This document shows positions 8,571-18,275 of a stretch of DNA of 64,000 bases, one piece after another. The notes under the pieces are model-generated. The model did not search any database. It saw only the letters and a program-made list of their open reading frames with translations, and was not told where the DNA came from. Every line of letters begins with the position of its first letter. The first letter of the stretch is position 1. Source of the stretch: SHVO01 sp050246995 (lineage in GTDB: Bacteria > Pseudomonadota > Alphaproteobacteria > Rhodospirillales > Rhodospirillaceae); NCBI GenBank assembly GCA_050246995.1, contig JBFWVA010000002.1, positions 1-64,000 on the forward strand, written 5' to 3'. The position numbers were made by a program, and so were the translations under genes.

Positions 8571-9692
8571 ATGGCCGACCGCGCGCATCAGGAACTTCTG
8601 TCCTGGATCAGGCTGGCGCGCAGCGAAGGGGTCGGCACCAAAACCTTCCGTCATCTTCTCGAACGCTTCACCACAGCTACCGAAGCCGTCGAGCGCCTGC
8701 CTGAATTCGTACGCAGCGGCGGGCGTCCGTTAAAATTATTGCCGGCGGCGGATGCCGAGCGGGAGTTTCAAACCGCGCACCGGCTGGGACTGACTTACGT
8801 CACGTGGGCGCACCCGCACTTTCCGGACGCCTTGAAGGCGATCGAGGACGCACCGCCCCTCCTCGTCGTCAAAGGCCAGACCGACGTCCTCGCCGAACCG
8901 ATGATCGCCATCGTCGGCGCGCGTAATGCAACGGTGAACGGCCGCAAGATGGCCCGCATCCTGGCCGCCGAACTCGCGGCTGAAGGACTTGTGGTGCTTT
9001 CCGGTTTGGCGCGCGGCGTGGACGGCGCGGCCCATGAGGGCGCCTTAACGGTCGGCGGCGGGCGAACCGTGGCCGTCGTCGCGGGAGGCACAGACGTTAT
9101 TTATCCGCCAGAGCATGCGAAGCTTCATGCCCGCATCGCAGAGACAGGCGCGGTTGTTTCCGAGATGCCGCCCGGCACCGAGCCTCAAGCCCCGCTTTTC
9201 CCCCGCCGCAACCGGATCATCTCCGGCGCCAGCATCGGGGTGGTGGTTGTCGAAGCCACGCTCCGCTCCGGTTCGCTCATTACCGCGCGCTTGGCGGCGG
9301 ACCAGGGTCGGGATGTGTTCGCTGTGCCCGGGTCCCCCCTCGACCCCCGGGCCCATGGTCCGAACAGCTTGATTCGGGATGGGGCCGTTCTTGTACAATC
9401 TAAAGATGATATTATTGAACAATTACCCCTTAAACGGGGGTCGGGTGCAAAAAAATCCACAGGCCTCGAGCCCCGCCACCAAGGCACTGAAAATAAATCA
9501 CAAATTGACGAGCGCGATATTCGCCTTCAAATCGAGAGCGCCTTAGGCACAGCCCCTGCCGCCGTTGACGAACTTGTGCGCCAATGCCAAGTGTCCGCCG
9601 CCGTCGTCGCCACCGTTTTAATGGAACTGGAACTTGCGGGACGGCTGGAGCGATTACCAGGTAATCGGGTGGCGTTAGTCGGAACGGTTTGA
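8571..9692 (+). CDS. dprA: DNA-processing protein DprA/Smf
   Basis: 373-aa DprA, which loads RecA on incoming single-stranded DNA during transformation. It has an N-terminal helical SAM-like domain (about 1-70), a Rossmann-like core with VGARNATVNG, SGLARGVDGAAHEGAL and FPRRNRIISG blocks, and a C-terminal winged helix (about 310-373, AVDELVRQCQ). The gene lies three bases after plsY and before topA, a common alphaproteobacterial order. A linker at about residues 285-310 is unusually AT-rich compared with the flanking coding sequence. Confidence 0.95.
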   Translation: MADRAHQELLSWIRLARSEGVGTKTFRHLLERFTTATEAVERLPEFVRSGGRPLKLLPAADAEREFQTAHRLGLTYVTWAHPHFPDALKAIEDAPPLLVVKGQTDVLAEPMIAIVGARNATVNGRKMARILAAELAAEGLVVLSGLARGVDGAAHEGALTVGGGRTVAVVAGGTDVIYPPEHAKLHARIAETGAVVSEMPPGTEPQAPLFPRRNRIISGASIGVVVVEATLRSGSLITARLAADQGRDVFAVPGSPLDPRAHGPNSLIRDGAVLVQSKDDIIEQLPLKRGSGAKKSTGLEPRHQGTENKSQIDERDIRLQIESALGTAPAAVDELVRQCQVSAAVVATVLMELELAGRLERLPGNRVALVGTV

Positions 9693-9805
9693 ATTTTTTA
9701 ACTTTTCCGAGCTATCAGCCAGAATTTGCACGCCATGGGAGATGCAAAAAGCGGGTTCACCGCTCCCCATTTCGGCGTGGATGTGGGTAACCGATAGGTC
9801 GTCCG

Positions 9806-12472
9806 ATGCAGGTCGTTATCGTTGAGTCGCCGGCCAAGGCGAAGACCATAAATAAGTATCTCGGCACCGACTTTAAGGTGCTCGCCTCCTATGGCCATAT
9901 CCGCGACTTGCCACCAAAGGATGGCTCCGTCCGCCCCGACGAAGACTTCGCAATGGATTGGGAAGTCGACGCCTCGTCACAAAAGCACCTCAAAGAAATC
10001 GTCTCCGCTTTAAAGGGCGCGAAGGGCCTGATCCTCGCGACCGACCCGGACCGCGAGGGTGAAGCGATCTCATGGCACGTGCTGGAAGAGTTGAACCGCA
10101 GCAAGGCGCTGACCGGTCAGCCGGTCAAACGCGTCACCTTTAATGCCATCACCAAAAAAGCCGTGCTGGAAGCCATGGAGCATCCGCGCGAGCTAGACCG
10201 CGAGCTGATCGACGCCTACCTGGCGCGCCGCGCGTTGGATTACCTCGTCGGCTTTACCCTCTCGCCGGTTCTGTGGCGCAAGCTACCGGGCAGCAAGTCC
10301 GCCGGCCGCGTACAGTCTGTCGCCCTTCGCATGATCTGCGACCGGGAACTGGAAGTCGAGAAGTTCAAGGCCGAGGAATATTGGACGGTGGGCGCCGACA
10401 TGGCGACCGCGGCCAAAGAACCGTTCGCGGCTCGCCTCACCCACCTCGACGGGAAGAAGCTCGACAAGTTCGACCTGAACGATGGAACCAAAGCCGAGCG
10501 CGCCGCCGGGATCGTGCGTAGCGGCGCGTTCAAGGTCATCTCGGTCGAAAAGAAGAGCAAGCAGCGTCGCCCGTATCCGCCGTTCACGACGTCCACCCTT
10601 CAGCAGGACGCCTCGCGCCGGCTGTATTTCTCGGCGCGCCAGACCATGGACATCGCGCAGAAGCTTTATGAAGGCGTCGAGATCGGCGGCGAAACGACCG
10701 GCCTTATCACTTATATGCGTACCGACGGTGTCCAGATGGACGCCGACGCCATCAACACGGTGCGCGGCCTGATCGGCGACCGCTACGGCAAAAAGTATCT
10801 GCCCAACGAAGCGCGCATTTATAAGACCAAGGCGAAGAACGCCCAGGAAGCGCACGAAGCGATCCGCCCGACCGATCCGTCGCGCACACCGGATATCGTC
10901 GCGAAGTACGTCACGCCCGATCAGCTCAAGCTCTATGAATTGATCTGGAAGCGCACCGTCGCCAGCCAAATGGAATCAGCGGTGCTCGATCAGGTGTCGG
11001 TCGTCGCCTCGACACCAGATAGCCAGACGAATTTGCGCGCCAGCGGTTCGACCATCGTGTTCAAGGGCTTCCTGGAAGCCTACGAAGACACGGGCGCCTC
11101 GGCTTCCACGCCGGCGGCCGAAGAAGACGACGAAAATCTCGGCAATATCCTGCCCGCGATGAGCGAGGGCCAGCCGCTGTCGGTGACGACGGTGACGCCG
11201 GAGCAACACTTCACACAGCCGCCGCCGCGCTTCTCGGAAGCCAGCCTCGTCAAGGCGCTGGAAGAACAGGGCATCGGCCGTCCGTCGACCTACGCCTCGA
11301 TCATTCAGGTTCTCCAGGACCGCAAGTACGTGCGCATGGATAACCGCCGCTTCATCCCGGAAGATCGCGGCCGCGTCGTCATCGCGTTCCTCGAAACCTA
11401 TTTCGAGCGTTATGTCGAATACAGTTTCACCGCCGATCTCGAAGAGCAGCTCGACGACATCTCGGGCGGACGCCTCAACTGGAAGAAAGTGCTCGCCGAC
11501 TTCTGGCGCGATTTCATCGCCGCCATCGACGGCACCAAGGACCTGACCCGTACGGCCGTGATTGACGCCGTGGATGCGTTGCTTGAGCCGCATCTGTTTC
11601 CGGCTCGCGCCGACGGCAGCAATCCACGCCAGTGTCCGGCGTGCTCCGAAGGGCGCATCGGCCTGAAATTTGGCAAGTTCGGCTCCTTCATCGGCTGTAG
11701 CCGCTACCCTGAGTGCCGTTACACGCGCCCGCTTGGCGCACCCGACGCCGGCCCCGGCCAGGCGATGGACGGCCCGAAAGAGTTGGGCAGCGATCCAGCC
11801 ACGGGCCTGAAGGTCACGTTGCGTATCGGTCCTTACGGTCCCTACGTTCAGCTTGGTGGTGAAGAGGTCGCCCCGGCGCCCGCGCCGCCACCTCCGCCGG
11901 AACCTGAAGAGGTCGTTACGGACGGAAAGAAGAAAAAGAAAAAGGCCGCCAAGCCCAAGGTGCCGAAGCCGAAGCGTGCTTCGCTCCCGAAAGGCACAGA
12001 TCCGAACGCCGTCGATCTCGATCGCGCCTTGAAGCTTTTGTCGCTGCCGCGTGAAATCGGCGTGGATCCGGAGTCGGGCGAAATGATCGTGGCCGGTATC
12101 GGCCGCTTCGGCCCGTACCTCAAGTACGGCGACAAGTACCAATCGCTCGGCAAGGACGATGACGTCCTCGAGATCGGGCTCAACCGCGCCGTCGTCGTGA
12201 TCGCTGAAGGCCGAAACAAGCCCGGCCGCAAGGGCGCCGGCGCCGCCAAAACGCTCGGCAACCACCCGCAAGATGGCCGCGCCATTACATTACGGTCGGG
12301 ACGCTTCGGACCCTATGTACAACATGGCCAGGTTCGGGCGACATTGCCCAAGGACATGGACGCAACGAATGTAAGCGTCGATTCCGCCGTCGCTTTGTTG
12401 GCCGCGAAGGCCGCCAAGGAGCCGGCAACGAAGGGCAAGGGCAAAACAGCCCGTAAATCAGCGGATGCGTAG
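9806..12472 (+). CDS. topA: DNA topoisomerase I
   Basis: 888-aa type IA topoisomerase that relaxes negative supercoils. The TOPRIM domain starts at the N-terminus (VIVESPAKAKTI; acidic DPDREGEA block), and the catalytic Tyr303 lies in GLITYMRTDG. One C4 zinc ribbon follows (CPAC...CSRYPEC), then several topoisomerase C-terminal repeats (GRFGPYVQ-type) separated by a Pro/Lys-rich linker with a run of lysines. The GTG/ATG region upstream is about 110 bases long, so it may have its own promoter. The stop abuts the rnr start. Confidence 0.97.
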   Translation: MQVVIVESPAKAKTINKYLGTDFKVLASYGHIRDLPPKDGSVRPDEDFAMDWEVDASSQKHLKEIVSALKGAKGLILATDPDREGEAISWHVLEELNRSKALTGQPVKRVTFNAITKKAVLEAMEHPRELDRELIDAYLARRALDYLVGFTLSPVLWRKLPGSKSAGRVQSVALRMICDRELEVEKFKAEEYWTVGADMATAAKEPFAARLTHLDGKKLDKFDLNDGTKAERAAGIVRSGAFKVISVEKKSKQRRPYPPFTTSTLQQDASRRLYFSARQTMDIAQKLYEGVEIGGETTGLITYMRTDGVQMDADAINTVRGLIGDRYGKKYLPNEARIYKTKAKNAQEAHEAIRPTDPSRTPDIVAKYVTPDQLKLYELIWKRTVASQMESAVLDQVSVVASTPDSQTNLRASGSTIVFKGFLEAYEDTGASASTPAAEEDDENLGNILPAMSEGQPLSVTTVTPEQHFTQPPPRFSEASLVKALEEQGIGRPSTYASIIQVLQDRKYVRMDNRRFIPEDRGRVVIAFLETYFERYVEYSFTADLEEQLDDISGGRLNWKKVLADFWRDFIAAIDGTKDLTRTAVIDAVDALLEPHLFPARADGSNPRQCPACSEGRIGLKFGKFGSFIGCSRYPECRYTRPLGAPDAGPGQAMDGPKELGSDPATGLKVTLRIGPYGPYVQLGGEEVAPAPAPPPPPEPEEVVTDGKKKKKKAAKPKVPKPKRASLPKGTDPNAVDLDRALKLLSLPREIGVDPESGEMIVAGIGRFGPYLKYGDKYQSLGKDDDVLEIGLNRAVVVIAEGRNKPGRKGAGAAKTLGNHPQDGRAITLRSGRFGPYVQHGQVRATLPKDMDATNVSVDSAVALLAAKAAKEPATKGKGKTARKSADA

Positions 12473-14773
12473 TTGAACCGGGACAAGTCGCCAAAAAAAG
12501 CGAAATCAAAAAGCGGCCATACATCGCCGCTCCCGACGCGAGACGAAATCCTCAAGTTCATCCAAGAGTCGACTACGCAGGTCGGCAAGCGTGAGATCGC
12601 GCGCGCGTTCGGCCTCAAGGGCGCCGAGAAAATTGCGCTGAAAGCCATCCTGAAGGACCTCAAGGTCTCGGGCGCCGTGGTCGGGGGCGAAGGCAAGCGC
12701 GTTGGCGCACATGGGGCCATGCAGGCCGTCGATGCGATTGAAGTTACGCATACGGACCGCGAAGGCGATATGTACGGCAAACCCTTGAAGTGGGACTCCG
12801 ACGCGCCGCCGCCGACGATCCTCGTCCGTCAGCCCTCCAAAATCCTGAAAGGCCGCGAGCGGCGTTTCACCGTCGGTGTCGGCGACCGCATCCTCGCGAA
12901 GATTCTTCCGGCCGGTGACAATAGTTTCGAAGCGAGGCCGATCAAGAAACTCGCCACGGCGCCCTCGCGCCTGCTTGGAGTCTATGAACCCGGCGCCGAA
13001 GGTAAAGGCGGTTATCTCCGCCCCGTCGACAAGAAGTACCGCTACGAAGTGTGGATTTCGCCGCGGGATGCGAAGGATGCGGTGCCCGGCGATCTGGTCG
13101 CGGCGGAAGTCTACGAAGATCCCAAGCACGGTCCGCAGCGCGCCCGCATTCTTGAGCGTTTGGGCCCAATGGACGCCAGCCGCAATCTCAGTCTGATTGC
13201 GATCCACACCCACGGATTACCTCATATCTTCTCCGAAGCCGCCGCGCAGCAAGCAGAGCGCTCCAAAGCGGCGCCCATGGGACAGCGCGTCGATCTGCGC
13301 CAAATCCCATTGGTGACGATCGACGGCGAAGATGCGCGCGACTTCGACGACGCCGTTTGGGCGGAGCCGGACTCGGACCCGCAGAACGCCGGTGGATGGC
13401 ACCTTTTGGTCGCGATCGCCGACGTCTCCTGGTACGTGCGCCCGGGCGATGCGTTGGATCGCGACGCGTATGCCCGCGGCAATTCCGTTTATTTCCCCGA
13501 CCGCGTCGTCCCGATGCTGCCGGAAGAGCTTTCCAACGGTTGGTGCTCGCTGAAGCCGAAAGAAGACAGGCCATGCCTTGCCGCGCATATGTGGATCGAC
13601 GCCGACGGCAAGCTCCTGCGCCACCAGATCATCCGCGGCATGATGCGGTCCGTCGCACGCCTCACCTATACGCAGGTCCAACGCGCGAAGGACGGCCAGC
13701 CCGACGACACGACCGGGCCGCTAATGGCCGAGATCATTCCGGCGCTCTACGGCGCGTACGAATCCTTGGACCGCGCCCGCGCGAAACGCGGCACGCTCGA
13801 ACTCAACATCGTAGAACGCAAGATCATCGTGGATCGGGAAACCGGAAAGATCCTCGGCGTTACGCCTCGCGAACGATACGACAGCCACAAGTTGATCGAA
13901 GAGTTCATGATCGCGGCCAACGTTGCCGCCGCGGAGACTCTCTCACGCTCCGCTTATCCGGCTGTATATCGTGTGCATGACCGTCCCGATCCTGAGCGGA
14001 TCGAGAACCTGCAAGAGGCGATGGAGAGCGTCGGCCTCAAGTTCCCAAGCCCGGGTTCGGCGCGGCCGCAGGAGTTCAACCGGCTGCTGCGTCAGGTGAA
14101 GGACAGTCCGCACGAAAGCATGGTGAATACGCTGGTGCTCCGCACGCAGGCTCAGGCGGTCTACAGCCCTGAGAACATCGGACACTACGGTCTGGGTTTG
14201 CGTAAATATGCGCACTTCACCTCGCCGATTCGCCGTTATTCCGATCTTCTTGTGCACCGCGCGCTCATTGCGGCGAACAAACTGGGGGAAGGCGGCTGGG
14301 ATCCCCACCGTGACCAGGACTTGGTCGCGACGACCGAGCACATCTCATCAACCGAGCGCCGCGCCGCGATGGCGGAGCGTCAAACAGTCGATCGCTTCGC
14401 CGCACTCTATCTGCGTGATCGCGCGGGCGCCGTGTTCGTGGGCCGCATCAGCGGCGTCAGCCGTTTTGGCGCGTTCGTAACACTCGAAGAGACAGGCGCG
14501 GACGGCATTTTGCCGATGCGTCACCTTCCCCAGGATTTCTATGATCATGACGAAAAAGGCCATCGTCTGGTCGGCCGCCGCCGCAAACTCGAGCTGCGCG
14601 TCGGCGATGTGATCGACGTCCGCCTTGTCGAGACCAACGAGGTGGCAGGCAGCATCGTCTTCGAATACGCTGACCGGGTCGGATCAGCGGATCGCGGGAG
14701 ACATGGTCATGAAAAGCAGCGAGAGCGCCGCGCAAAACCCGGCCGGCAGAAAGTAAGAACTCGCCGGCGATGA
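12473..14773 (+). CDS. rnr: ribonuclease R
   Basis: 766-aa 3'-5' exoribonuclease that degrades structured RNA. It has a basic N-terminus and winged helix (about 20-75), cold-shock-like domains, an RNB domain with IDGEDARDFDDAVW (catalytic aspartates), and a C-terminal S1 domain (GRISGVSRFGAFVTLEETG) followed by a basic tail. The TTG start directly follows the topA stop, implying coupled translation. The 3' end overlaps the next ATG by four bases. Confidence 0.95.
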   Translation: MNRDKSPKKAKSKSGHTSPLPTRDEILKFIQESTTQVGKREIARAFGLKGAEKIALKAILKDLKVSGAVVGGEGKRVGAHGAMQAVDAIEVTHTDREGDMYGKPLKWDSDAPPPTILVRQPSKILKGRERRFTVGVGDRILAKILPAGDNSFEARPIKKLATAPSRLLGVYEPGAEGKGGYLRPVDKKYRYEVWISPRDAKDAVPGDLVAAEVYEDPKHGPQRARILERLGPMDASRNLSLIAIHTHGLPHIFSEAAAQQAERSKAAPMGQRVDLRQIPLVTIDGEDARDFDDAVWAEPDSDPQNAGGWHLLVAIADVSWYVRPGDALDRDAYARGNSVYFPDRVVPMLPEELSNGWCSLKPKEDRPCLAAHMWIDADGKLLRHQIIRGMMRSVARLTYTQVQRAKDGQPDDTTGPLMAEIIPALYGAYESLDRARAKRGTLELNIVERKIIVDRETGKILGVTPRERYDSHKLIEEFMIAANVAAAETLSRSAYPAVYRVHDRPDPERIENLQEAMESVGLKFPSPGSARPQEFNRLLRQVKDSPHESMVNTLVLRTQAQAVYSPENIGHYGLGLRKYAHFTSPIRRYSDLLVHRALIAANKLGEGGWDPHRDQDLVATTEHISSTERRAAMAERQTVDRFAALYLRDRAGAVFVGRISGVSRFGAFVTLEETGADGILPMRHLPQDFYDHDEKGHRLVGRRRKLELRVGDVIDVRLVETNEVAGSIVFEYADRVGSADRGRHGHEKQRERRAKPGRQKVRTRRR

Positions 14774-16362
14774 TGTCTTCCATCAGACCTTTGTCGCGCT
14801 CCCTTCAGCGTGCCGCCGCCATGATTTGTCTTACCGCGTTGGCGGCGTGCTCCACGACCACGCCAGATGCCGGCCGCCGCCCACGCAGTGTTATTGTCGA
14901 CGGCATCGACATCGCCATGATGGCGCACGTTCTCAACACTGGTTTTACCGAGATCAAGGACCGCGCCTTGAACGAGCCCGACATGGCGGGGCTTTTCATG
15001 CGCTCGCTTGAAGGACTTTCCACCATCGACCCGGCAATCGGTGCAGTCGCCAAAGACGGCGACCTTCAGCTGACTTACGGGGACGTTCCCCTTCCGCCGG
15101 TCGCTACACCTCCGCAAGGGGACATCGACCCTTGGGTCAAGACGACACTCACGGCCATTCTCACGCTGCGGCAGGTATCCATGCCGCTGAAAATGGCGAA
15201 CTCGGAAGCGCTCTATAAAGCGATCTTCCCGCCCGCCTTGAAGGTTCTCGATCCCTATTCACGTTATGCCGGTCGCGACGAAGCAATCCGCAGCAGGCTT
15301 ATTCGCGACGGCATCATCGGCCTTGGCATTCGCGTGGTCGCAGCCAAGGACGGTGTTTCTATTCAATCCATCGTAAAAAATGGACCAGCCGAGAATGCCG
15401 GTTTGAAGCTCGACGACCTGATTACGCACGTAGATGGCATGTCGTTGATCAATCGCCCGATTGAAGTAGCGCGCCAATTCCTGGAAGGCAAAGCCGATAC
15501 CGTCGTGCAATTGACCGTCCACCGGCCGCAGACTCTCGATACATTTTCCGTCGCCATTCGCCGAGAGCTTGTGATCCCGGACACGGTCATCGCAGATACC
15601 GTCAACGGCGTTCTCGAAATCCGGATCCGGAGCTTCAACCAGCGCACCGCTCAAAGCGTCGAGAAGGCGGTCATTAAGGCCCGCGAAGCGGGCCCGGTAC
15701 AAGGCATCGTGCTGGACCTGCGCAGCGACCCGGGTGGCCTTCTGGATCAGGCGGTCGATCTTGCCGACCTCTTTCTCGACAGCGGCACGATTATCGCTCT
15801 GCGCGGGCGGCATCCCGGCGCACAGCAATTCTACGGCGCCCACGGCGGCGACATCGCCGCAGGTATTCCAATCTCAGTCGTGATTGATGGCCGTGCCGCC
15901 TCGGCGTCGGAAATCGTCGCCGTCGCTTTACAGGACAACCAACGTGCCGCCGTAGTCGGCACGGTTAGCCTTGGCAAAGGATCGGTTCAGACGGTCATTC
16001 GCCTCCCGAATCAGGGAGAGATCGTCCTGACCTGGTCGCGGGCCTATACGCCGCGAGGTGCGCTTCTTCATGGCTTGGGCGTGCTCCCCGACGTCTGCCT
16101 CAGCGGCGACAGTGCGACGTTGACCGATACGGTGGGGCGGATCTTCAATGGCGGAGGCCTGCCTGCGGCGCTCATGAACGGCTGGCGCTCACCGCCGGCG
16201 GAAGCTCAGGGCTTGGAGGAATTGCGTGCCGCCTGCCCCCCGGAAGCCCATCCCGACCGGGCGCTTGATCTCGAGGTCGCGCGCCGGCTCGTACAGGATC
16301 CCGCCCTATATGCCCAGGCGCGTCAGGGCGGGGCCAGACAACTTGCTGAAAAACCACAATAA
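14770..16362 (+). CDS. S41 carboxy-terminal processing protease, lipoprotein
   Basis: 530-aa periplasmic C-terminal processing peptidase (CtpA/Prc family). A lipoprotein signal ends in LAAC with Cys27. A PDZ domain (GIGIRVVAAKDGV... GPAENAGLKLDDLI) precedes the S41 core, where Ser378 of the ASAS block and Lys403 in SLGKGSVQ form the Ser/Lys dyad with family spacing. About 150 residues beyond the core are of unclear role. ATGA overlap with rnr indicates co-translation. Likely in envelope protein quality control. Confidence 0.9.
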   Translation: MMSSIRPLSRSLQRAAAMICLTALAACSTTTPDAGRRPRSVIVDGIDIAMMAHVLNTGFTEIKDRALNEPDMAGLFMRSLEGLSTIDPAIGAVAKDGDLQLTYGDVPLPPVATPPQGDIDPWVKTTLTAILTLRQVSMPLKMANSEALYKAIFPPALKVLDPYSRYAGRDEAIRSRLIRDGIIGLGIRVVAAKDGVSIQSIVKNGPAENAGLKLDDLITHVDGMSLINRPIEVARQFLEGKADTVVQLTVHRPQTLDTFSVAIRRELVIPDTVIADTVNGVLEIRIRSFNQRTAQSVEKAVIKAREAGPVQGIVLDLRSDPGGLLDQAVDLADLFLDSGTIIALRGRHPGAQQFYGAHGGDIAAGIPISVVIDGRAASASEIVAVALQDNQRAAVVGTVSLGKGSVQTVIRLPNQGEIVLTWSRAYTPRGALLHGLGVLPDVCLSGDSATLTDTVGRIFNGGGLPAALMNGWRSPPAEAQGLEELRAACPPEAHPDRALDLEVARRLVQDPALYAQARQGGARQLAEKPQ

Positions 16363-16391
16363 TTTTGTGCTGTGAGGCTGCCCCGGTTTTC

Positions 16392-16419
16392 TTGACACCT
16401 CAGCGCAGCAGTGTATTGT
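16392..16419 (+). promoter_or_regulatory. sigma70-type promoter of rpmG
   Basis: TTGACA (16392-16397) and TATTGT (16414-16419) are separated by 16 bases, about 65 bases before the rpmG ATG. The position just after the protease stop allows independent high-level expression of L33. Confidence 0.7.
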
Positions 16420-16484
16420 GCGCCGCTCAATTGCACCCGCCTCGCGCAATCGCAGGCGTTTAGAGAAGCGACAAGGTAAATACC

Positions 16485-16652
16485 ATGGCAAAGCCAGCCA
16501 CGATCCAGATCAAGCTCGAGAGCACCGCCGGCACGGGGTACTACTACGTGACGAAGAAGAACCCGCGCACGAAGACCGAAAAGCTGGTGTTCAAGAAGTA
16601 TGATCCCGTCGTGCGTAAGCACGTCGAGTTCAAAGAAGGCAAAATTAAATAG
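16485..16652 (+). CDS. rpmG: 50S ribosomal protein L33
   Basis: 55-aa L33 (MAKPATIQIKLESTAGTGYY...). It has the YYVTKKNPRTKTEKL signature and no CxxC pairs, so it is the zinc-independent form usual in proteobacteria. It has its own TTGACA/TATTGT promoter and a strong terminator 28 bases after the stop. divK lies next to it on the opposite strand; in Caulobacter and relatives divK, pleD and rpmG are neighbours, which supports the assignment. Confidence 0.97.
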   Translation: MAKPATIQIKLESTAGTGYYYVTKKNPRTKTEKLVFKKYDPVVRKHVEFKEGKIK

Positions 16653-16679
16653 CCATCGCATCATAGCGATGAGTTATGA

Positions 16680-16708
16680 AGCCCGCCTCACGGCGGGCTT
16701 TTGCTTTT
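16680..16708 (+). terminator. rho-independent terminator after rpmG
   Basis: GCCCGCC-TCAC-GGCGGGC stem (16681-16698) followed by TTTTGCTTTT. The convergent divK gene ends 14 bases further on. Confidence 0.9.
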
Positions 16709-16721
16709 AGGACGCAGCAGA

Positions 16722-17102
16722 CTATTGGGCCGCCTGCGGCTCAAGGAAGCGCGATACGGTCTGCAGGAAGCTCGCGACCGAGATCGGCTTGGCGATATAC
16801 CCATCGCAGCCGCCATTACGAATCTTCTGCTCGTCGCCTTTCATCGCGAAGGCGGTGATAGCGACAACGGGGATAGAGCGAAGATCGTCATCGGCCTTCA
16901 GCATCTTGGTGATTTCCAGGCCGGAGATCTCGGGCAGCTGGATATCCATCAAAATCAGGTCAGGCCGGTTCTTGCGCGTTATATCCACGACGACGCGCCC
17001 ATCCTTGGCTTGCAGGGTGTTGTAACCGTGCGCCTGCAAGAGGTCGTTGAACAGTTTCATGTTCAACTCGTTATCTTCGACGATGAGAATGGTCTTCGAC
17101 AT
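16722..17102 (-). CDS. divK: cell-cycle response regulator DivK
   Basis: 126-aa single REC domain with no output domain. Phospho-acceptor D53 (LILMDIQLPEISGLE), acidic pair E9/D10, T83 and K105 are all present. The sequence follows Caulobacter DivK closely (KTILIVEDNELNMKLF opening, AITAFAMKGD and GYIAKPIS blocks). DivK modulates the kinases DivJ, PleC and DivL to control CtrA activity. The start at 17102 is chosen over an upstream in-frame ATG because it matches the family. The usual partner pleD is not adjacent; a PleD-like gene occurs at 39.4 kb. Confidence 0.95.
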   Translation of the reverse strand: MSKTILIVEDNELNMKLFNDLLQAHGYNTLQAKDGRVVVDITRKNRPDLILMDIQLPEISGLEITKMLKADDDLRSIPVVAITAFAMKGDEQKIRNGGCDGYIAKPISVASFLQTVSRFLEPQAAQ

Positions 17103-17300
17103 AGCTTGACGTGCTGGTCTCGACGTTTCCTGGCAGCCGTATTGCCATGGCCACGCGGGCAAATCTAGACCCGCGCGAACTGGTTTCGACTAAAATCAGT
17201 ATAGTGCATGGCGCCCGCGGCGCAAGGCGTATACAGCCTTTGCTCGCGTCCACCCGCCCCTGCACGCGGGACTATAGCCGCGCGCCCGCGATCACTCAAA

Positions 17301-18158
17301 TTAACGGAAAACGACTGTCTTATGGCCGTTCAGAAGCACGCGTCGTTCCGCGTGATACTTCACCGCGCGGGCGAGCACCACATTTTCCAAATCACGCCCG
17401 ATGCCGATCATATCGCGTTCGGAATGGGTATGGTCGACACGCTCGACCGCCTGCTCGATGATCGGCCCCTCGTCCAAACCGTCGGTCACATAGTGCGCGG
17501 TGGCGCCGATGATTTTGACGCCGCGTTCATACGCCTGCTGATAGGGCCTGGCGCCCATGAAACTCGGCAGGAACGAATGATGGATGTTGATGCAATGGCC
17601 CGATAGGCATTTAGCGGCCTCGGGTGAAAGCACCTGCATATAACGGGCGAGCACCACCAGATCGATGTCGAGGTCATCAACCATTCGCAGCCACGCAGCT
17701 TCCTGCTGCCGCTTGGTATCGGGCGTGATCGGAAGATACGCGTAGGGAATTTCGTGCCATTCTACGAGCGAACGCATGTCCTCGTGATTTGAGAACACGC
17801 CCGCGATATCGATCGGCATCTGCCCCGTGTGCCAGCGATGCAGAAGGTCGTTGAGGCAATGACCGAACTTCGACACGGCTATCAGAACGCGCGGACGCTC
17901 TTCCGCCGGCGTGAAGCTCCATTCCATTTGAAACGTCTGCGCGACTTCGGCGAACTTCTGCTCAAGCACTTCCGACGTCGGACTTTGCGGTGAACGTGTG
18001 AAAACGGCGCGCATGAAAAAGCGGCGCGTATTCGGGTCGCCGTATTGGGACGACTCGTCCATGAAGCACTGATGATCGCGCAGGAATCCGGATACCGCGG
18101 CAACCAGTCCCGTGGCGTCGGGACAGGTGATGTTCGCGATATATTTGCCCGCAGTCAT
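17301..18158 (-). CDS. purU: formyltetrahydrofolate deformylase
   Basis: 285-aa PurU, which hydrolyses 10-formyl-THF to THF and formate, balancing one-carbon pools. An N-terminal ACT domain (ANITCPDATGLVAAV) precedes a formyltransferase-fold domain with NIHHSFLPSF and the catalytic Asp in YVTDGLDEGP. The ATG at 18158 is preferred over a GTG two codons upstream. It lies downstream of rpoH on the same strand but beyond that gene's terminator, so it is probably transcribed separately. Confidence 0.95.
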   Translation of the reverse strand: MTAGKYIANITCPDATGLVAAVSGFLRDHQCFMDESSQYGDPNTRRFFMRAVFTRSPQSPTSEVLEQKFAEVAQTFQMEWSFTPAEERPRVLIAVSKFGHCLNDLLHRWHTGQMPIDIAGVFSNHEDMRSLVEWHEIPYAYLPITPDTKRQQEAAWLRMVDDLDIDLVVLARYMQVLSPEAAKCLSGHCINIHHSFLPSFMGARPYQQAYERGVKIIGATAHYVTDGLDEGPIIEQAVERVDHTHSERDMIGIGRDLENVVLARAVKYHAERRVLLNGHKTVVFR

Positions 18159-18225
18159 TGGCACAGTTCCATTGTTGTTTGGCCGGTAGGGTATAGGCGA
18201 GCGGCCCCTTCCCCCTCAAGACAAA

Positions 18226-18259
18226 GAAAAAGGCCGCCCCACCGAAGGCGGGGCGGCCC
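18226..18259 (-). terminator. rho-independent terminator of rpoH
   Basis: On the minus strand GGCCGCCCC pairs with GGGGCGGCC (extended by a wobble and two GC pairs around TTC), followed by TTTTTCTTT. It lies 17 bases after the rpoH stop. Confidence 0.9.
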
Positions 18260-18275
18260 AACATCTAGATTGAGA

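Noticed and set aside
10976..12271. 431-aa open frame antisense to topA
   Set aside because: GC-rich third-position effect opposite a full-length, motif-verified topA; no ribosome site or recognisable domain.
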